The notes: generated by a model not told the origin, from the letters alone. DNA of 64,000 nt from Sternotherus odoratus (GCA_032164245.1 JAVMKO010000006.1:39768319-39832318), one strand, 5' to 3'; counted from the first letter of the stretch, positions 20,561 to 32,217 are shown. Numbers and translations: made by a program.

Positions 20561-23500
20561 GATTATAAGCCTAGAAGGGACCACTGTGATCATCTACCTC
20601 TTGTGATGTTTGAAAGTGGGGAGGGTGGGACAAGGTTCTTCCTTCCCTATTAAAATGTTTTGTGAATTCCTGCCACCCCGTGTAGTCTAGTTACATTATA
20701 AAGGCAAACTATTTGCTCCTTAGAAGCATTTCTATAAACCTCAGGAAGTCCTCTCTGACAGGGATGACTTACTGTTGATCCTCCTCTTTCCTACCCTCCA
20801 CCCCCATACTGCTATCAGAGCTATGGAAATGGCAGAAACCTTCTCCCTTCAATTTAGTGCTGAAATGTTTAACAAAGGTCTACAGACCTAGGAGCACCTT
20901 GCACTATTACATCCCTGATTTTACACACTACTATTTGTATAGTACTGACTACCCCCAAGCATTTAAAAGCAAAAGTCAGAGCATAAAATTGTGTAAAAAT
21001 CTAGTGGTGCCACATCAATTCTGTGCTCCCCTGCACCACATCTGCTCCTTCCCTGCAGGGTATCTCTGCTCCTACTGCAGCTGTGGGGGCTCTTTGCCCC
21101 CCATCTCCCAGGCCTGAGGATTGGGGGAGTCTCTTCCCCCCCCCCAGGCAGCTCTATGTGCGCCCTCAGCCCCAGGCATGAAGGTGCCACAGTGGGGCGG
21201 GGAAGGAGCAGAGAGGAGCTGACCAATATTTTTCAGTTTTTCAGAAGAGGGGAGGAAGCACAGTGGCCCTGAGCTCCTGGGCTCTTTCTGTGCTTCCTCT
21301 CTCCCCTAGTGTGAAAATTATATTGGTGGATCCCTCTCCCTTACCCCTCCCCACAAACCTCTGTGGGAAGGGTAACATTCTGAATGGCTGTTCTTCCCCA
21401 GGACTGCTGGGCAAGGCTGGAAATAGTGTGAAAACTGGAGCTTCTCAGGTGAGCAGGAGAGACTGGCTGTAGCAGAGGCCAAAATAGAGTTACTTATGAG
21501 AGTTTACGGGTATGTGTGCGTGTGTATTACCATGGTCCCTAGTGGTTCCAACAAAGATCAGATCCCAGTTGTGCTAGATTTTGTACATATACCTAGTGAG
21601 AAACAGTCTGTGTCCTGAAGAGTTTACTATCTAAACAGACAAAGGTTGGGAGAAAGGAAGCATTAATATCCCTGTCTGACAGATACTGAGGCACATGCAG
21701 TTGTGATGGTGAAAGCAAATCAAATAATTGAACACACATGGCCTGCTCTGGTAATTGGCACATGTGCTTGTGGTAGATGGCAGACACAAACTAAGCTTGC
21801 AATTTTGAGCATGGAATTGCACACCTATTTTGAGAAACAGTTCCCTTTTAAAAATATCTTTAAGCAAGGTCTTAAGAAGCTATTTAGAACATAATGGGAG
21901 TAAGGAACATTACTGAAAGTGTCTTGGCAAAAAAATTCGGACAAGAACCTGATGTCTAGCTACCTAGATAAAATAAATGAGGACAGTAACAATGGGTAAA
22001 AAGGATTTGGGTGGAGCCATTAGAACAGTTCCAGATAGCTTTACAGTGGTACAAATGAGGCCATCAAGGAAAATGTTAGTAGGTTAAATGGGAAATTGTA
22101 AGTAAACATGAGGCTAAATGGCTGATAGGTAAAATTACAAATATTTAAATGCAGCCTTGTAAAACTCTACTCACCCATGCACATGGGGGTGAATAATATT
22201 TTTGATGAGTGATTATTATTTTTCTTTATCATCCCTATAAAGGTGGGTGATTAGATTGTGTGGGTGGGATGTTGAATTTTCATAATTTTGCATGCTGCTT
22301 CAATGCATTTTGAGTACCCAAAGCACATTTCAGTTAGAAACTTTTACAGCCTGAGCAAAATATTATTTAACATACCATGCTACACTTGTAAAGTGGCATC
22401 ATAGCTGACAAAGGGTGTGCCTATGTCACAAACAGGCTTCTGGTGGTGTCCCACAAAAAGTTTTCTCTGTGACCTTGAATCAGGTATCTTAGGTAGACTG
22501 GACCAATGATTAAATAGATCATTGTTAGAAGTCTGTCAAGTATGGGCAATAACCCAGTGACTGGCAGATCATCATCAAAAGTCCCCAATGGACCTGGGAA
22601 ATAACTAGTAACTCCAGGATTTTATCAGAACACTGATACAGCATTAAGTATCACACATGATGTTGCAATAATGTAATACCAATGTGCTTACTGGAATTAG
22701 TAATAGGCTTAATTAACTATTAAAAAAAATCCTTATGTTGTCATCCACAAATATTGAAAGTGTGTTAAGGTTTTCTGTAGAAAAAAAGACCTCAAGCTTA
22801 CATACAGACTTTGGCCTTGAGTTGGGAAGAGGCTGATCATGTAGTACAGTACATGATTTTTTTTATTCATTCTTTGGATCTTATTCTTTGTCTTTCAGTG
22901 CCAAACAAATTGCTATTTAGGTCAGACTGCTGTTTTCGTACTAATAGAAGCAGACATCAGTTCAGTCTATAGACTTCCCAGCTACATGTTCTTCAGAGTA
23001 TAGTTTCTTCTTTAGGCTAGTACTGACATTTAGGTGCAATGGTGTCACAGTAGCTTTCAAAAAAAATGTTACCTGTAGTATATTGTACTATATTATTACT
23101 GTGCAGCCATAGTGCGAGAGCTCTACAGCAGTTTTGTACCACCAGTATGGGACAAAATTACCCCATCACAGGGAACCTATGTCCAGTTTTTTATTTAATA
23201 AAGAGAACATGACTCATTTTAAATTCTCTAATTCTCTTCAAATTGATTTTTTTTTCTTTTACATATACAGTAGGGGATGAGATTCTAATATGTCTATAAA
23301 ATACTTTCAAGTCTTTGAATAATGCATTGCTTTTTCTGTAGCTACCTTTTTTCTTTCTTTTGGGGAATAATCTCCATATAGTCAATTAAGTTTTACACCT
23401 GTTGATGTTGACTTGATACTATATTTAAAATATATAATTTCCCTCTCTCCATGTGGCTCATGATTAGCTAATACCGAAGAGTCACATTCCAAAGTAACAG

Positions 23501-23958
23501 AAATTTGTTACAGCAACCATATTTCATCATAACTGTACATATAGCTCAGGTCTTGCAAATAACAGGGAAAGAGTGTTTATTTTGCATTATTTAGTGGAAT
23601 GGAAAGGGATATTTTACTGGGACTTGTAAGTAGATGGTTTAGCCTGTGCAACCTTACAGTAATACAGAGAATAGTTTCTATAGGTTTACAAAAGGGGTTT
23701 GCACAGGTTTACAATAGAGGGGTTTGCTCTATATCCAGATATTTGGGAAGTGATTCTTTTCCCTGGCCAAATCCCTGTGTGCTTCTGCAGACATGTAAAG
23801 AAACCAGAAAAGACCCACAGTTGGCCAGGCAAGAATTCTGCCAGTGCAGGTCTCTTCCTAAGCCCCAGGCTAGAGTTGTGCAGTCCTGTCAAATGCTGCA
23901 TATTTTATATGATGCTTACATGTGCAAACCACCTCTCACTCATGCCTGAAAGCTAGGC
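20561..23958. other. Long stretch with no gene recognised
   Basis: About 3.4 kb of mostly AT-rich sequence. It opens with GATTATAAGCCTAGAAGGGA and CACTGTGATCATCTACCTC, a short motif found in old interspersed repeats of reptiles, but no full element could be bounded. Reading frames here are short and lack domain-like sequence. Confidence 0.35.
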
Positions 23959-23961
23959 TAA

Positions 23962-24138
23962 GGGTATGTCTACACTGCAAACAAGGCATGTTCTTAACTA
24001 GGGTTATCTAACCCATGTTAGCTAACTCTGATTAAAATAGCAGTGAAGAGACAAGTGACTGTATTTTTAACTTGAGTTAGCTGACAGAGTTTGTGACCCG
24101 AGTGAAAAACACCTTTTATTTGTAGGGTAGACATACCT
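23962..24138. mobile_element. Harbinger-like MITE, 177 bp, TAA TSD
   Basis: Left end GGGTATGTCTACACTGC; right end GTAGACATACC(T). TAA at 23959-23961 and 24139-24141. The first nine bases are identical to the terminus of the Harbinger transposon at 1595-1608. Internal GTTAGCTAAC-like dyads. Confidence 0.8.
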
Positions 24139-24252
24139 TAAAACAGGTGGGCCACATCTTTTGATCCGGTCTTAGACTCCCACTAGGGAATGGGGTTTGA
24201 GGCTTGCCCTGCTCCATGTGGCTCCCAGGAAGCAGCTGGTATGATCCCCCTC

Positions 24253-24427
24253 TAGTTCCTACATAGTATGCAGAGGCATGGCCAGGGGGCTCTGCACGCT
24301 GCCCCGTTCACAGGCACCACTCCCGCAGCTCCCATTGGCCCAGCCACTGGGAGTTATAGAGGTGGTGCCTGTGGACAGGGCAGCATGCAGAGCTGCCTGG
24401 CCGGACTTCTGTGTAGGAGCTGGAGAA
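24253..24427. repeat. GC-rich foldback repeat
   Basis: TAGTTCCTACATAG...GGCATGGCCAGGGGGCTCTG is inverted against CAGAGCTGCCTGGCCGGACT...TAGGAGCTGG, around a centre GCAGCTCCCATTGGCCCAG. The same arrangement occurs at about 27836-27995 inside the hAT element, so the two share a core. About 450 bp of GC-rich, coding-free DNA follows, to 24890. Confidence 0.65.
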
Positions 24428-25624
24428 GGGACATGCTTCCAGGAGCTGCTTGCGGTAGGGTCCCTGACCAATTGGAGGACCCTGGAAAAATGGGTGCCAT
24501 CATGCCTTGACCTGCTCTGCCCACCTGGTGCTCCAGCTGGAGAGCAGGGGTGGGACACTGGGACTCGCTCAGCTCTGCCTGCGCTGCATTTCTGCTAGGG
24601 AATGGGGGAAGTCCGCTCTCCCCGACCCAGCTCCCTGGCAGGAGTGCCAGGCAAGCAGACCAGGGCAAGCCCCTGCATCTCGACCCTGGTCCTCGGCTGG
24701 AGCACTGGGCGGACAGAGTGGGGCAAGCCCCGACCCCATTTCCCTGGCAGGAACACTGGGCAGAAGGCAGAGCGAGACAAGCCCCTGCACTCCAACCCAA
24801 TTTCCCTGGTGGGAGAGGGCGGGGTGGGACGGGACTGCCAGCAGAAAAGGTGGGGAGGGACCCCACAAAACTTTAATCCACCCTGGCCACATGCAAGTTC
24901 TATGTAGATAGACAAATTAGCTAAGTAATTTGCATAAAATTCCACACATGACATGAAGCTGAAAAAAATGTATCTGTGCGCCAAAGACAAGAGCTGTGCA
25001 TTCCAGATGAGAAGAGGCAGGGCCAATGCACATACTGCTGCAGGGATTTTGGAAGGTACTGGACATGCATAGTGCTGAGAAGGGGCTGCTGTAATTCAGG
25101 CAGTCCCTAGGCTGAAGGTTTGACACAGAAAACCCGCCCACCCCACCTGCGAATAGCCCTGTTCCACAGTGTTACTTCTCTCTCAGCTTGGGCTCACCTA
25201 AGTGTGCTGCACTTCCAGACCTTCAGTCCTTGTTCAGGCAAAGCTTGAATGGAAGTTAAATTGTTGATGCAAGTCTTCCAAAGGGCCAATGGAAGTTTTG
25301 GTTGAAGGCCTGGGCCCACTGTGACTGCTTATGTCCTTTGTGTTTTTTACCACTTTTCTGATAAACAGAAGGGTACATCGGAAACTCTGCTCTCTGACAG
25401 CAGATTGGGGATGTGGTTATCTGCCTTCCCTTACTACACTCTGATCAAAACACTGAGGCTGAGTGGGATGGGTATAAAGTAGGGAGGATGTGGTTTCCCA
25501 ATACAGTATCATAACAGTTTTCCCCCAATATGTTTATCACTGGTAATTAAAAACTTGAGTTGTAAATCTAGTAATTAGAGTTTATCTGGTTTGGTTAGGG
25601 TCTGTGGGCCATGACAATAGCTTT
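24428..25624. other. GC-rich tail then unremarkable DNA, no gene recognised
   Basis: 24428-24890 is GC-rich with repeated CTGGCAGGAGTGCC-type blocks and several overlapping open frames on both strands, none with domain-like sequence. 24890-25624 is ordinary AT-rich DNA. Confidence 0.4.
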
Positions 25625-25627
25625 TTA

Positions 25628-25874
25628 GGCCTGGTCTAAAAGTTAGGTTGACCCAGCTATGTTGCTCAGGGGTGTGTGAAAAATCCATATTCCTGAGTGA
25701 TATATGACCTAGCCCCTAGATGTAGATAGGTCAGTCCTTTAACCTATTCCTATCTACTGGCTCTTGGAGAGGTGGATTAACTACAGCAACCAGAGAACCC
25801 TCCCGATGCTGTATTGAGTGCCTATACTGAAACTCAATAGCAGTGCAGCTGCAGCGTTTCTAGTGAAGACAGCC
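25628..25874. mobile_element. Harbinger-like MITE, 247 bp, TTA TSD
   Basis: Starts GGCCTGGTCTAAAAGTTAGG and ends CTAGTGAAGACAGCC; TTA at 25625-25627 and 25875-25877. The interior has short dyads such as CTCAGGGGTGTGTGAAAAAT against ATTCCTGAG. Confidence 0.8.
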
Positions 25875-25877
25875 TTA

Positions 25878-26916
25878 ATTTCATTAGTAACCAGAGTAGC
25901 CCAATTAAGTAGTTTAATGAATGGTTCTATTAAACTGGATGCGTTCATTCCTATTTGCATTTCTTTCATGAAAAGCTATAAATACCATAGTAATTTTTTT
26001 TTAAAAAAAGCCTTGCATGAGACTCCGACATACACAGCACGCTTGACATGGAGTCTGTGAGCCAAGATGGTGCAGAAATTTGACTTTGTGCTTTGTCTTT
26101 ATCCTAAAATTGGTGGTGGTGTAATTTCGTCTGCTGGGGAGGTAGCTATTACTCCTAAAGGTTTCTATTCAGTCGGTCAATACAATGTCCTGTTTCACAT
26201 TATGACGACAGAAGGAATGTTTTAAAGTATTTTCAAAATAGTTGAGCTAACTACTTTGTTTAGATTGGGTTGACATTGTTAATATTTGCTCTTTCTTAGA
26301 TTTGACGGAGTAGATTAGCAGAGCGGAGGGACTGTGTTTTCCTGAATGTCTGCCCCAGTCACAGGCCAGCCTAGTGCAGTCTTGTGGCTGCTCTAGCTTG
26401 AACCAGATGGCTTTGTTCCCTAAAAGACCATCTGCTAACTGGGAATAGCCAAATTAGCATGGCCATTCCCCTTCCTTCTCTGACAGGCCCCCTTCATTAG
26501 GAGCTACACAGAGGGAATTGAAGGACACAAGTTCACTCACTGGGGACTCACCCACTCTGGAGAAATCCCCAGCAGGGCATTTGTGGGTGGTCTCTGCTCC
26601 ATTTCCACCGCAAGAGTACGGTAGTGTAAAGGGAACATAATAGCGTAGAGAATCTGCCCTGACAAATTCAGGTGTTTTTTTTTTATTTGCATCTGAAAAT
26701 ATAATGGGTAATATTTTATTACTGTTGCTAATGAAGAGTGAGTGACTATCAGCAGTTGCTAGAACCAGATATATACTTCAAGCAAGCATCACAAGTTTCC
26801 TTTCACAGAGCTATCACTGGATCCTCAGACCTGTATGGACAATAGCTCTGCTATCCTGGTCCTGGATTTCTCCTGAGCAGATACTTCTAGCTGTAAGTAC
26901 TATTTTGCAAACAGTT
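25878..26916. other. No gene recognised
   Basis: Mixed composition, no exon with splice borders and no element termini found. Confidence 0.4.
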
Positions 26917-26924
26917 ACTATAGG

Positions 26925-28396
26925 TAAGGCTGCAAGTTTGTCACTGAGTTTACAGAAGTCACAGATTCCATGACTTACCATGACCTCTGTGACTTTTGCA
27001 GTGAGCAGTGCGCCTGGCTCAGGGGCAGCTCAGGCAGCCCCAGCGCCAGTCACGCCGGTTGCTGCTAGGGCAGTTCTCTGAGCACTGTCCCACCCCTGCC
27101 CCCCAGCAGCAGACTCTGGATGTGGGAGGGGGCAGGGAGTTCGGGCACGGGACAGGGTGAGGCAAGATCTCAGCAGTGTTTACCTGGGGGACTCCCCAGC
27201 AGTGGCGACATCCCCCTTGTTCAGCTGCTAGGCCAGGGGTAGGCAAACTTTTTGGCCCAAGGGCCACATCGGGGTTGCAAAATTGTGTGGAGGGCCACAT
27301 AGGGAAGGCTGTGCCTCCCCAAACAGCCTGTCACTGTCCCCTTTCTGATCCCCACCCACTTCCCGCCCTTTGACTGCCCCTCTCAGAATCCCTGACCCAT
27401 CCAACAACCTCCTTGTCCCTAACTGCCTCCTCCACAGACCCACCACCCTAACTGCCCCTGCTCCCTATCCCCTGACTGCTCTGACCCCGATCCCCCCCCC
27501 CATCCCCTGACAGACCCCTGGGACTCCCACGCCTTATCTAACCCCCCCATTCCCCGTCTCCTGACCACCCCTCCCCCCCCAGGACCTCTGTCCCATCCAA
27601 CTGTCCCCTGTTCCCTGACTGCCCCCCCTGGACTTCCTGCCCCTTATCCAACCCCCTGTTCCTCTTACCATGTTGCTCAGAAGTGCAACCCTGCCCCCAG
27701 AGTGCTGTCTGCGCAGCAGTGTGGCTCCAGGTGAAGGGGAAGGCTGAGGAGGGGCCAGGAGTAGCCTCCCCGGCCGGGAGCTGAGGGACCAGGCAGGATG
27801 GTCCCATGGGCCGTAGTTTGCTCACCCCTGTCCTAGGCAGAAGCATGGCCAGGCAGCTCTGTGCGCTGCCTCTGCCTGGAGACAACACCTCTGCAGCTCC
27901 CATTGGCCATGATTCCTAGTCAATGGAGCTGCAAAGTTAGTGCTCTGTGCAGAGGCAGCAAGCAGAGCTACCTGGCCACGCTTTTGCCTAAGAGCTGAGC
28001 GAGGCGGATGTTGCCGCTTCCGGGGAGCCCCACAGGTAAGCACCACCCAAAGGCTGCCTCACCCCGCCCCGTGCCCCAAACCCCGTCTCTTTTCATACCC
28101 AAACTGCTGCTGCTGGGGGAGGGAAGCATGGAGCCAGGTAGGGAGCCTGCTGGCCCCACCAACTCCCCCTACTATCAGTGGCTGAGTCTCAGGCTGTGTG
28201 TCACCGCCCACCCCCTCCCAGAACTCGTGCTGCCCCTCCCTAGCACCGCGGCACTCCCGGGCAGCCCTACCCCAAGTTTTAGTCAGGGGTACATGGTAAA
28301 AGTCATGGACAGGTCATGGGCCATGAATTTTTGTTTATTCCTTGTAACCTGTTCGTGACTTTTACTAAAAATACCTGTGACTAAAATGTAGCCTTA
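26925..28396. mobile_element. hAT element with perfect 8-bp TSD, host of a nested hAT
   Basis: Termini TAAGGCTGCAAGTTTGTCAC and, from the right, TAAGGCTACATTTTAGTCAC. ACTATAGG occurs at 26917-26924 and again at 28397-28404, a perfect 8-bp duplication. Subterminal GTCACAG-type sequences recur (ACAGAAGTCACAGATTCCAT; AAAGTCATGGACAGGTCATG). There is no transposase frame. It is interrupted at 27234-27830 by another hAT. Confidence 0.85.
27234..27830. mobile_element. Nested hAT element, 597 bp
   Basis: Left end CAGGGGTAGGCAAACTTTTT followed by GGCCCAAGGGCC; right end GGGCCGTAGTTTGCTCACCC then CTG. Flanking 8-mers TGCTAGGC (27226-27233) and TCCTAGGC (27831-27838) agree at 7 of 8. The interior is C-rich on the + strand. 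Confidence 0.85.
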
Positions 28397-28510
28397 ACTA
28401 TAGGCATAGGGCTCAAGGTATCCTGAGAAGTCTCATTGTAGGAAGCCCCCATGGAAAGGAGGCCATTGAGGAATTCTACCAAGATTTCAACAATTTCCAC
28501 CCCACCATCA

Positions 28511-28615
28511 TATACCCCTAGGTAGGCACTTCAGTAAAAGTAGCCTGATTTCAGAGGTGCTTGATATCTGAGGCCTCAGTGGGCACTACAGCTGCTCAGC
28601 ACCACTGTATTTAGG
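28511..28615. repeat. Flank shared with the first hAT copy (inverted at 17926-18030)
   Basis: TATACCCCTAGGTAGGCACT to CAGCACCACTGTATTTAGG; see the partner at 17926-18030. A palindrome-rich interspersed repeat with GAGGTGCTTGAT and GCTCAGCACC. Confidence 0.8.
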
Positions 28616-28981
28616 TTAGAGCTGTTGAGATTAAAAAAATTAATTGTGATTAATCGCACTGTTAACAATAGAATAGAATTATTTTAAATAGTTTTGGATG
28701 TTTACTACATTTTCAAATATATTAATATCAATTACAACACAGAATACAAAGTGCACAGTGCTCACTTAATATTTATTTTTATTACAAATATTTGTATTGT
28801 AAAAAACAAAAATAATTATGTTTCAGTTCATTTCATACAAGTGCTGTAGTGCAATCTCTTTATAATGAAAGTTGAACTTACAAATGGAGGATGTGTACAA
28901 AAAAACTGCATTCAAAAATAAAACAATATAAAACTTTAGATCCTACAAGTCCACTCGGTCTTATTTCTTGTTCAGCTTCGC

Positions 28982-29431
28982 TCAAACAAGTTTGTTTACA
29001 TTTGGAGGAGATAGTGCCTGCTTCTTCTTCACAATGTCATCTGAAAGTGAGAACAGGTGTTCGCATGGCACTATTGTAGCCAATGTTGCAAGATATTTAC
29101 ATGCCGGATGTGCTAAAGATTCATATGTCTCTTCATGCTTCAACCACCATTCCAGAGGACATGAGTCCATGCTGATGTTGGGTTCTGCTTGATAATGATC
29201 CAGAGCAGTTCAGACTAATGCATGTTCATTTTCATCATCTGAGTCAGATGTCACCAAGCAGAAGGTTGATTTTATTTTTTGGTGATCCGGATTCAGTAGT
29301 TTCTGCGTCGGAGTGTTGTTCTTTAAGACTTCTGAAAGCAAGCTCCAAACTTCATCACTCTCAGATTTTGAAAGGCATTTAAGATACTTAAGCCCTGGGT
29401 CCAGTGCTGTAGCTATCTTTAGAAATCTCAC
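28982..29431 (-). pseudogene. hAT transposase remnant with dimerisation domain
   Basis: Two minus-strand frames. The upstream part (29210-29431) has MRFLKIATALDPGLKYLKCL and an acidic SDSDDENEH end. The downstream part (28982-29170) has CPLEWWLKHEETYESLAHPA, KYLATLATIVPCEHLFSLS and DDIVKKKQALSPPNVNKLV. The latter is the hAT C-terminal dimerisation signature. A frame break separates them, and no N-terminal zinc finger or catalytic region is present. Confidence 0.75.
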
Positions 29432-29532
29432 ATTGGTACCTCCTTTGCAATTTGTCAGATCTGCAGTGAAAGTGTTCTTAAAATGAACAGCATGTGCAGA
29501 GTCATCATCCGAGACTACTATAAAATGAAATA

Positions 29533-30294
29533 CCGTATATACTCGAGTATAAGCCGAGTTTTTCAGCCCACTTTTTGGGCTGAAAAAAGCCTCCTCGGCT
29601 TATACTCGAGTCACCCCGGTAACTCCCCTCCCCGCCGGACAAAAAAAAAAAAAAAAAAAAGCCTCGCTCTCCCGTGCCCGCCGCGCGGGCAGGCTGCCGG
29701 GAGCGTCCCGGTTCCCCCCTCCCCGCCGCGGGCGGGCTGCCGGGAGCGTCCCGGTTCCCCCCTCCCCGCCGCGGGGGCAGCCCGCCCGCGGCGGGGAGGG
29801 GGGAACCGGGACGCTCCCGGCAGCCTGCCCGCGGCGGGGAGGGGGGAACCGGGACGCTCCCGGCAGCCCGCCCGCGGCGGGGAGGGGGGAACCGGGACGC
29901 TCCCGGCAGCCCGCCCGCGGCGGGGAGGGGGGAACCGGGACGCTCCCGGCAGCCCGCCCGTGCGGCGGGCACGGGAGAGCGAGGCGTTTTTTTTTTTTTT
30001 TTGGTCCGGCGGGGAGGGGAGGAACCGGGGCGCACATTTTTTTTTTTGGTCCGGCGGGGAGGAGGGAACCTCGGCAGCCCGCCCGCGGCGGGGAAGGGGG
30101 AACCTCGGCAGGGGGAACCTCGGCAGGGGGGAACCTCGGCAGCCTGCCCGCGGCGGGGCAGGGGGAACCTCGGCAGGGGGAACCTCGGCAGGGGGAACTC
30201 GGCTTATACTTGAGTCAATAACTTTCCAGCTTTTTGTGCTAAAATTAGGTGCATCGGCTTATATTCGGGTCGACCTATACTCGAGTATATACGG
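29533..30294. mobile_element. Mariner-like foldback MITE with GC-rich core, TA TSD
   Basis: Left end CCGTATATACTCGAGTATAA, right end TATACTCGAGTATATACGG, flanked by TA at 29531-29532 and 30295-30296. The flanks close up as ATGAAA-TA-TATGGCAG, matching the uninterrupted sequence in hAT copy 1 (complement of about 16998-17025), so the insertion borders are exact. Near the left end AGCCCACTTTTTGGGCT is a small hairpin. Confidence 0.85.
29690..30215. repeat. 43-bp GC-rich minisatellite in both orientations
   Basis: Unit about 43 bp built on GGCTGCCGGGAGCGTCCCGG and TTCCCCCCTCCCCGCCGCGG. Two units run one way (starts at 29692 and 29735), then four or more run inverted to about 29960. A shorter variant with GGGGGAACCTCGGCAG repeats follows to about 30215. 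Runs of A and T near 29640 and 29987 flank it. The structure forms strong hairpins and opens five long reading frames that are not genes. Confidence 0.85.
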
Positions 30295-31004
30295 TATATG
30301 GCAGAATGCAGGTAAAATAGAGTTGGAGACATACAATTCTTCCCCCAAGGAGTTCAGTCAAATTTAATTAACATATTTTTTTAATGAGCTTCATCAGCAT
30401 GGAATCCTGTCCTCTGGTATAGTGACTGAAGCATGAAGGGGCATACGAATGGTTTGCATATCTGACATGTAAATGCCTTGCAATGCTGGCTACAAAAGTG
30501 CCATGTGAACACCTGTTCTCACTTCCTGGTGACTTTTGGGAGCATTATCTACTGTAAATGTAAACAAATTTGTTTGTTGTAGCGATTGGTTGAACAGAAA
30601 GTAGGACTCTGTGGACCTGTAGACTGTAAAGTTTTGCATTGTTTTGTTTTTGAATGCAGTTATGTAACAAAAAATATATACATTTGTAAGTTGCAATTTC
30701 ATGACGGAGATTGCACTACAGTACTTGTAGGAGGTGAATTGAAAAATACTATTTCTTTTGTTTATCATTTTTACAATGCAAATATTTGTAATAAAAATAT
30801 AAAGTGAGCAGTGTACACTTGGTATTCTGTGTTATTGAAATGAATATATTTGAAAATGTAGAAAAATATCGAAAAATATGTAATACATTTCAATTGATAT
30901 TCTATTGTGTCATTAAAAATGATCATGATTAATTTTGTAATCACAATTAATTTTTTTGTTAATCACAAGTTAACTGTGATTAATCTACAGCCCTAATTTA
31001 TAGA

Positions 31005-31720
31005 GAGTCTCTCTTCAGCTACCTTTTGCTTAGGCTAAACACGTCAAGCTCTTTGAGTCTCCTTTCATAAGGTAGATTTTCATTGCTCTGATCATCCTAG
31101 TAGCTCTCCTCTGCACCTATTCCAGTTTGAATTCATCTTTCTTAAACATGGGAGACCAGAATTGCACACACTATTCCAGATGCGGTCTCACTTGTGCCTT
31201 TTATAATGGTGTTAATACTTCCCCATCTCTACTGGAAATACCTCTCCTGATGCACCCCAGGACCACGTTAGCCTTTTTCACAGCCCATTACATTGACAGC
31301 TCATAGTCATCCTGTGATGAACCAATATACCCAGGTCTTTTTTTCTACTGTCCTTTCCCTAGCTTATAGCTAAAACTCTTGTTGTTAGTCCATAAATGCA
31401 TGACCTTACACTTTGAATCATTAGATTTCATCTCATTTTTAATTTTCCAGTATACAAGGTCATCCCTATCTTCTTGTATGATATTCTGGTCCTCCTATGT
31501 CTTGGCAATACTGTGTGTCATCTGCAAATTTTATTAGCGCACACACTTTTTGTGCCAAAATCAGTAATAAAAATGTTAGATGGATCCCAAGACTGATTCC
31601 TGAGGAATTCCACTAGTAGTCTCCTTCCAGCCTGACAGTTCGCCTTTCAGTATAACCCATTGCAGTCTCCCCTTTAACTGGTTTCTTATCCACATTTCAA
31701 GAATTTTAGGGACTCTCTCT
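31005..31720 (-). mobile_element. Old CR1 LINE fragment
   Basis: Reverse complement of CR1-type sequence: GCTCTCCTCTGCACCTATTC, GACCAGAATTGCACACACTA, ACCACGTTAGCCTTTTTCAC, GTCATCTGCAAATTTTATTA and CCTGAGGAATTCCACTAGTA follow the order known for CR1 copies in reptiles and birds. Strongly diverged from the intact CR1 at 36725, so an older subfamily. Confidence 0.75.
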
Positions 31721-32217
31721 CATTCCCCCTCTCCACCAGCCCTCAAAGGCAACTGTGCAGGTAGTAGGCTTCCTGATCTTTCCCAGAGAAAGACAGCAGG
31801 TAGGATTGGAGAGGGACTGTGTTGTGAAAGAAAGGGCACCTGAGCTGGAGTCTTCTGTAAATTTGGATAAAAGCATTAAGCTTTTGAACCTTTTCCAGAC
31901 TCCTCAAGCACTAGATTTATAATACTGAAATTGGTTTGCACCATGCTTTGACATGTAGTTTGGCCATGGTGAAACTGGTTTGAGGCATGATTTTACATGT
32001 TTGGCTCTGTTTAAAAAAAAAAATTGAAATTTTACGGAAAATGAAACTGAGGATTCAACATTAATGGGAAATGAATTAGGGGGTTTTTTGTGTGCCAAAT
32101 TTCACCAAAGGATTCTTTTGCCAATGTTGATGAGCCCTATAAAATTTGACATAAAGGAAGAATAGTTTCTAAGTCAAACGTTCTGCAGTCTTTCATGAGG
32201 TGTGGGCTAGTGTTTAA

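Larger units (their letters stand above)
28616..30996 (-). mobile_element. Foldback hAT element, copy 2, with nested mariner-like MITE
   Basis: Starts TTAGAGCTGTTGAGATTAAA and ends CTACAGCCCTAA. Left arm (28616 to about 29260) and right arm (about 30380-30996) are inverted copies, each holding hAT dimerisation coding sequence in opposite orientation. The minus-strand transposase remnants at 28982-29431 are the best preserved part. The element is interrupted by a TA-flanked insertion at 29533-30294. Confidence 0.8.

Noticed and set aside
24259..25026. Overlapping frames of 100-170 residues on both strands
   Set aside because: GC-rich repeat DNA with proline/serine/glycine-rich translations, no conserved motif and no splice support.
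29483..30367. 294-residue + strand frame and several overlapping long frames on both strands
   Set aside because: They are made of the 43-bp GC-rich repeat translated in different frames (PAARAGCRERPGSPLP units). They appear on both strands and contain no domain.
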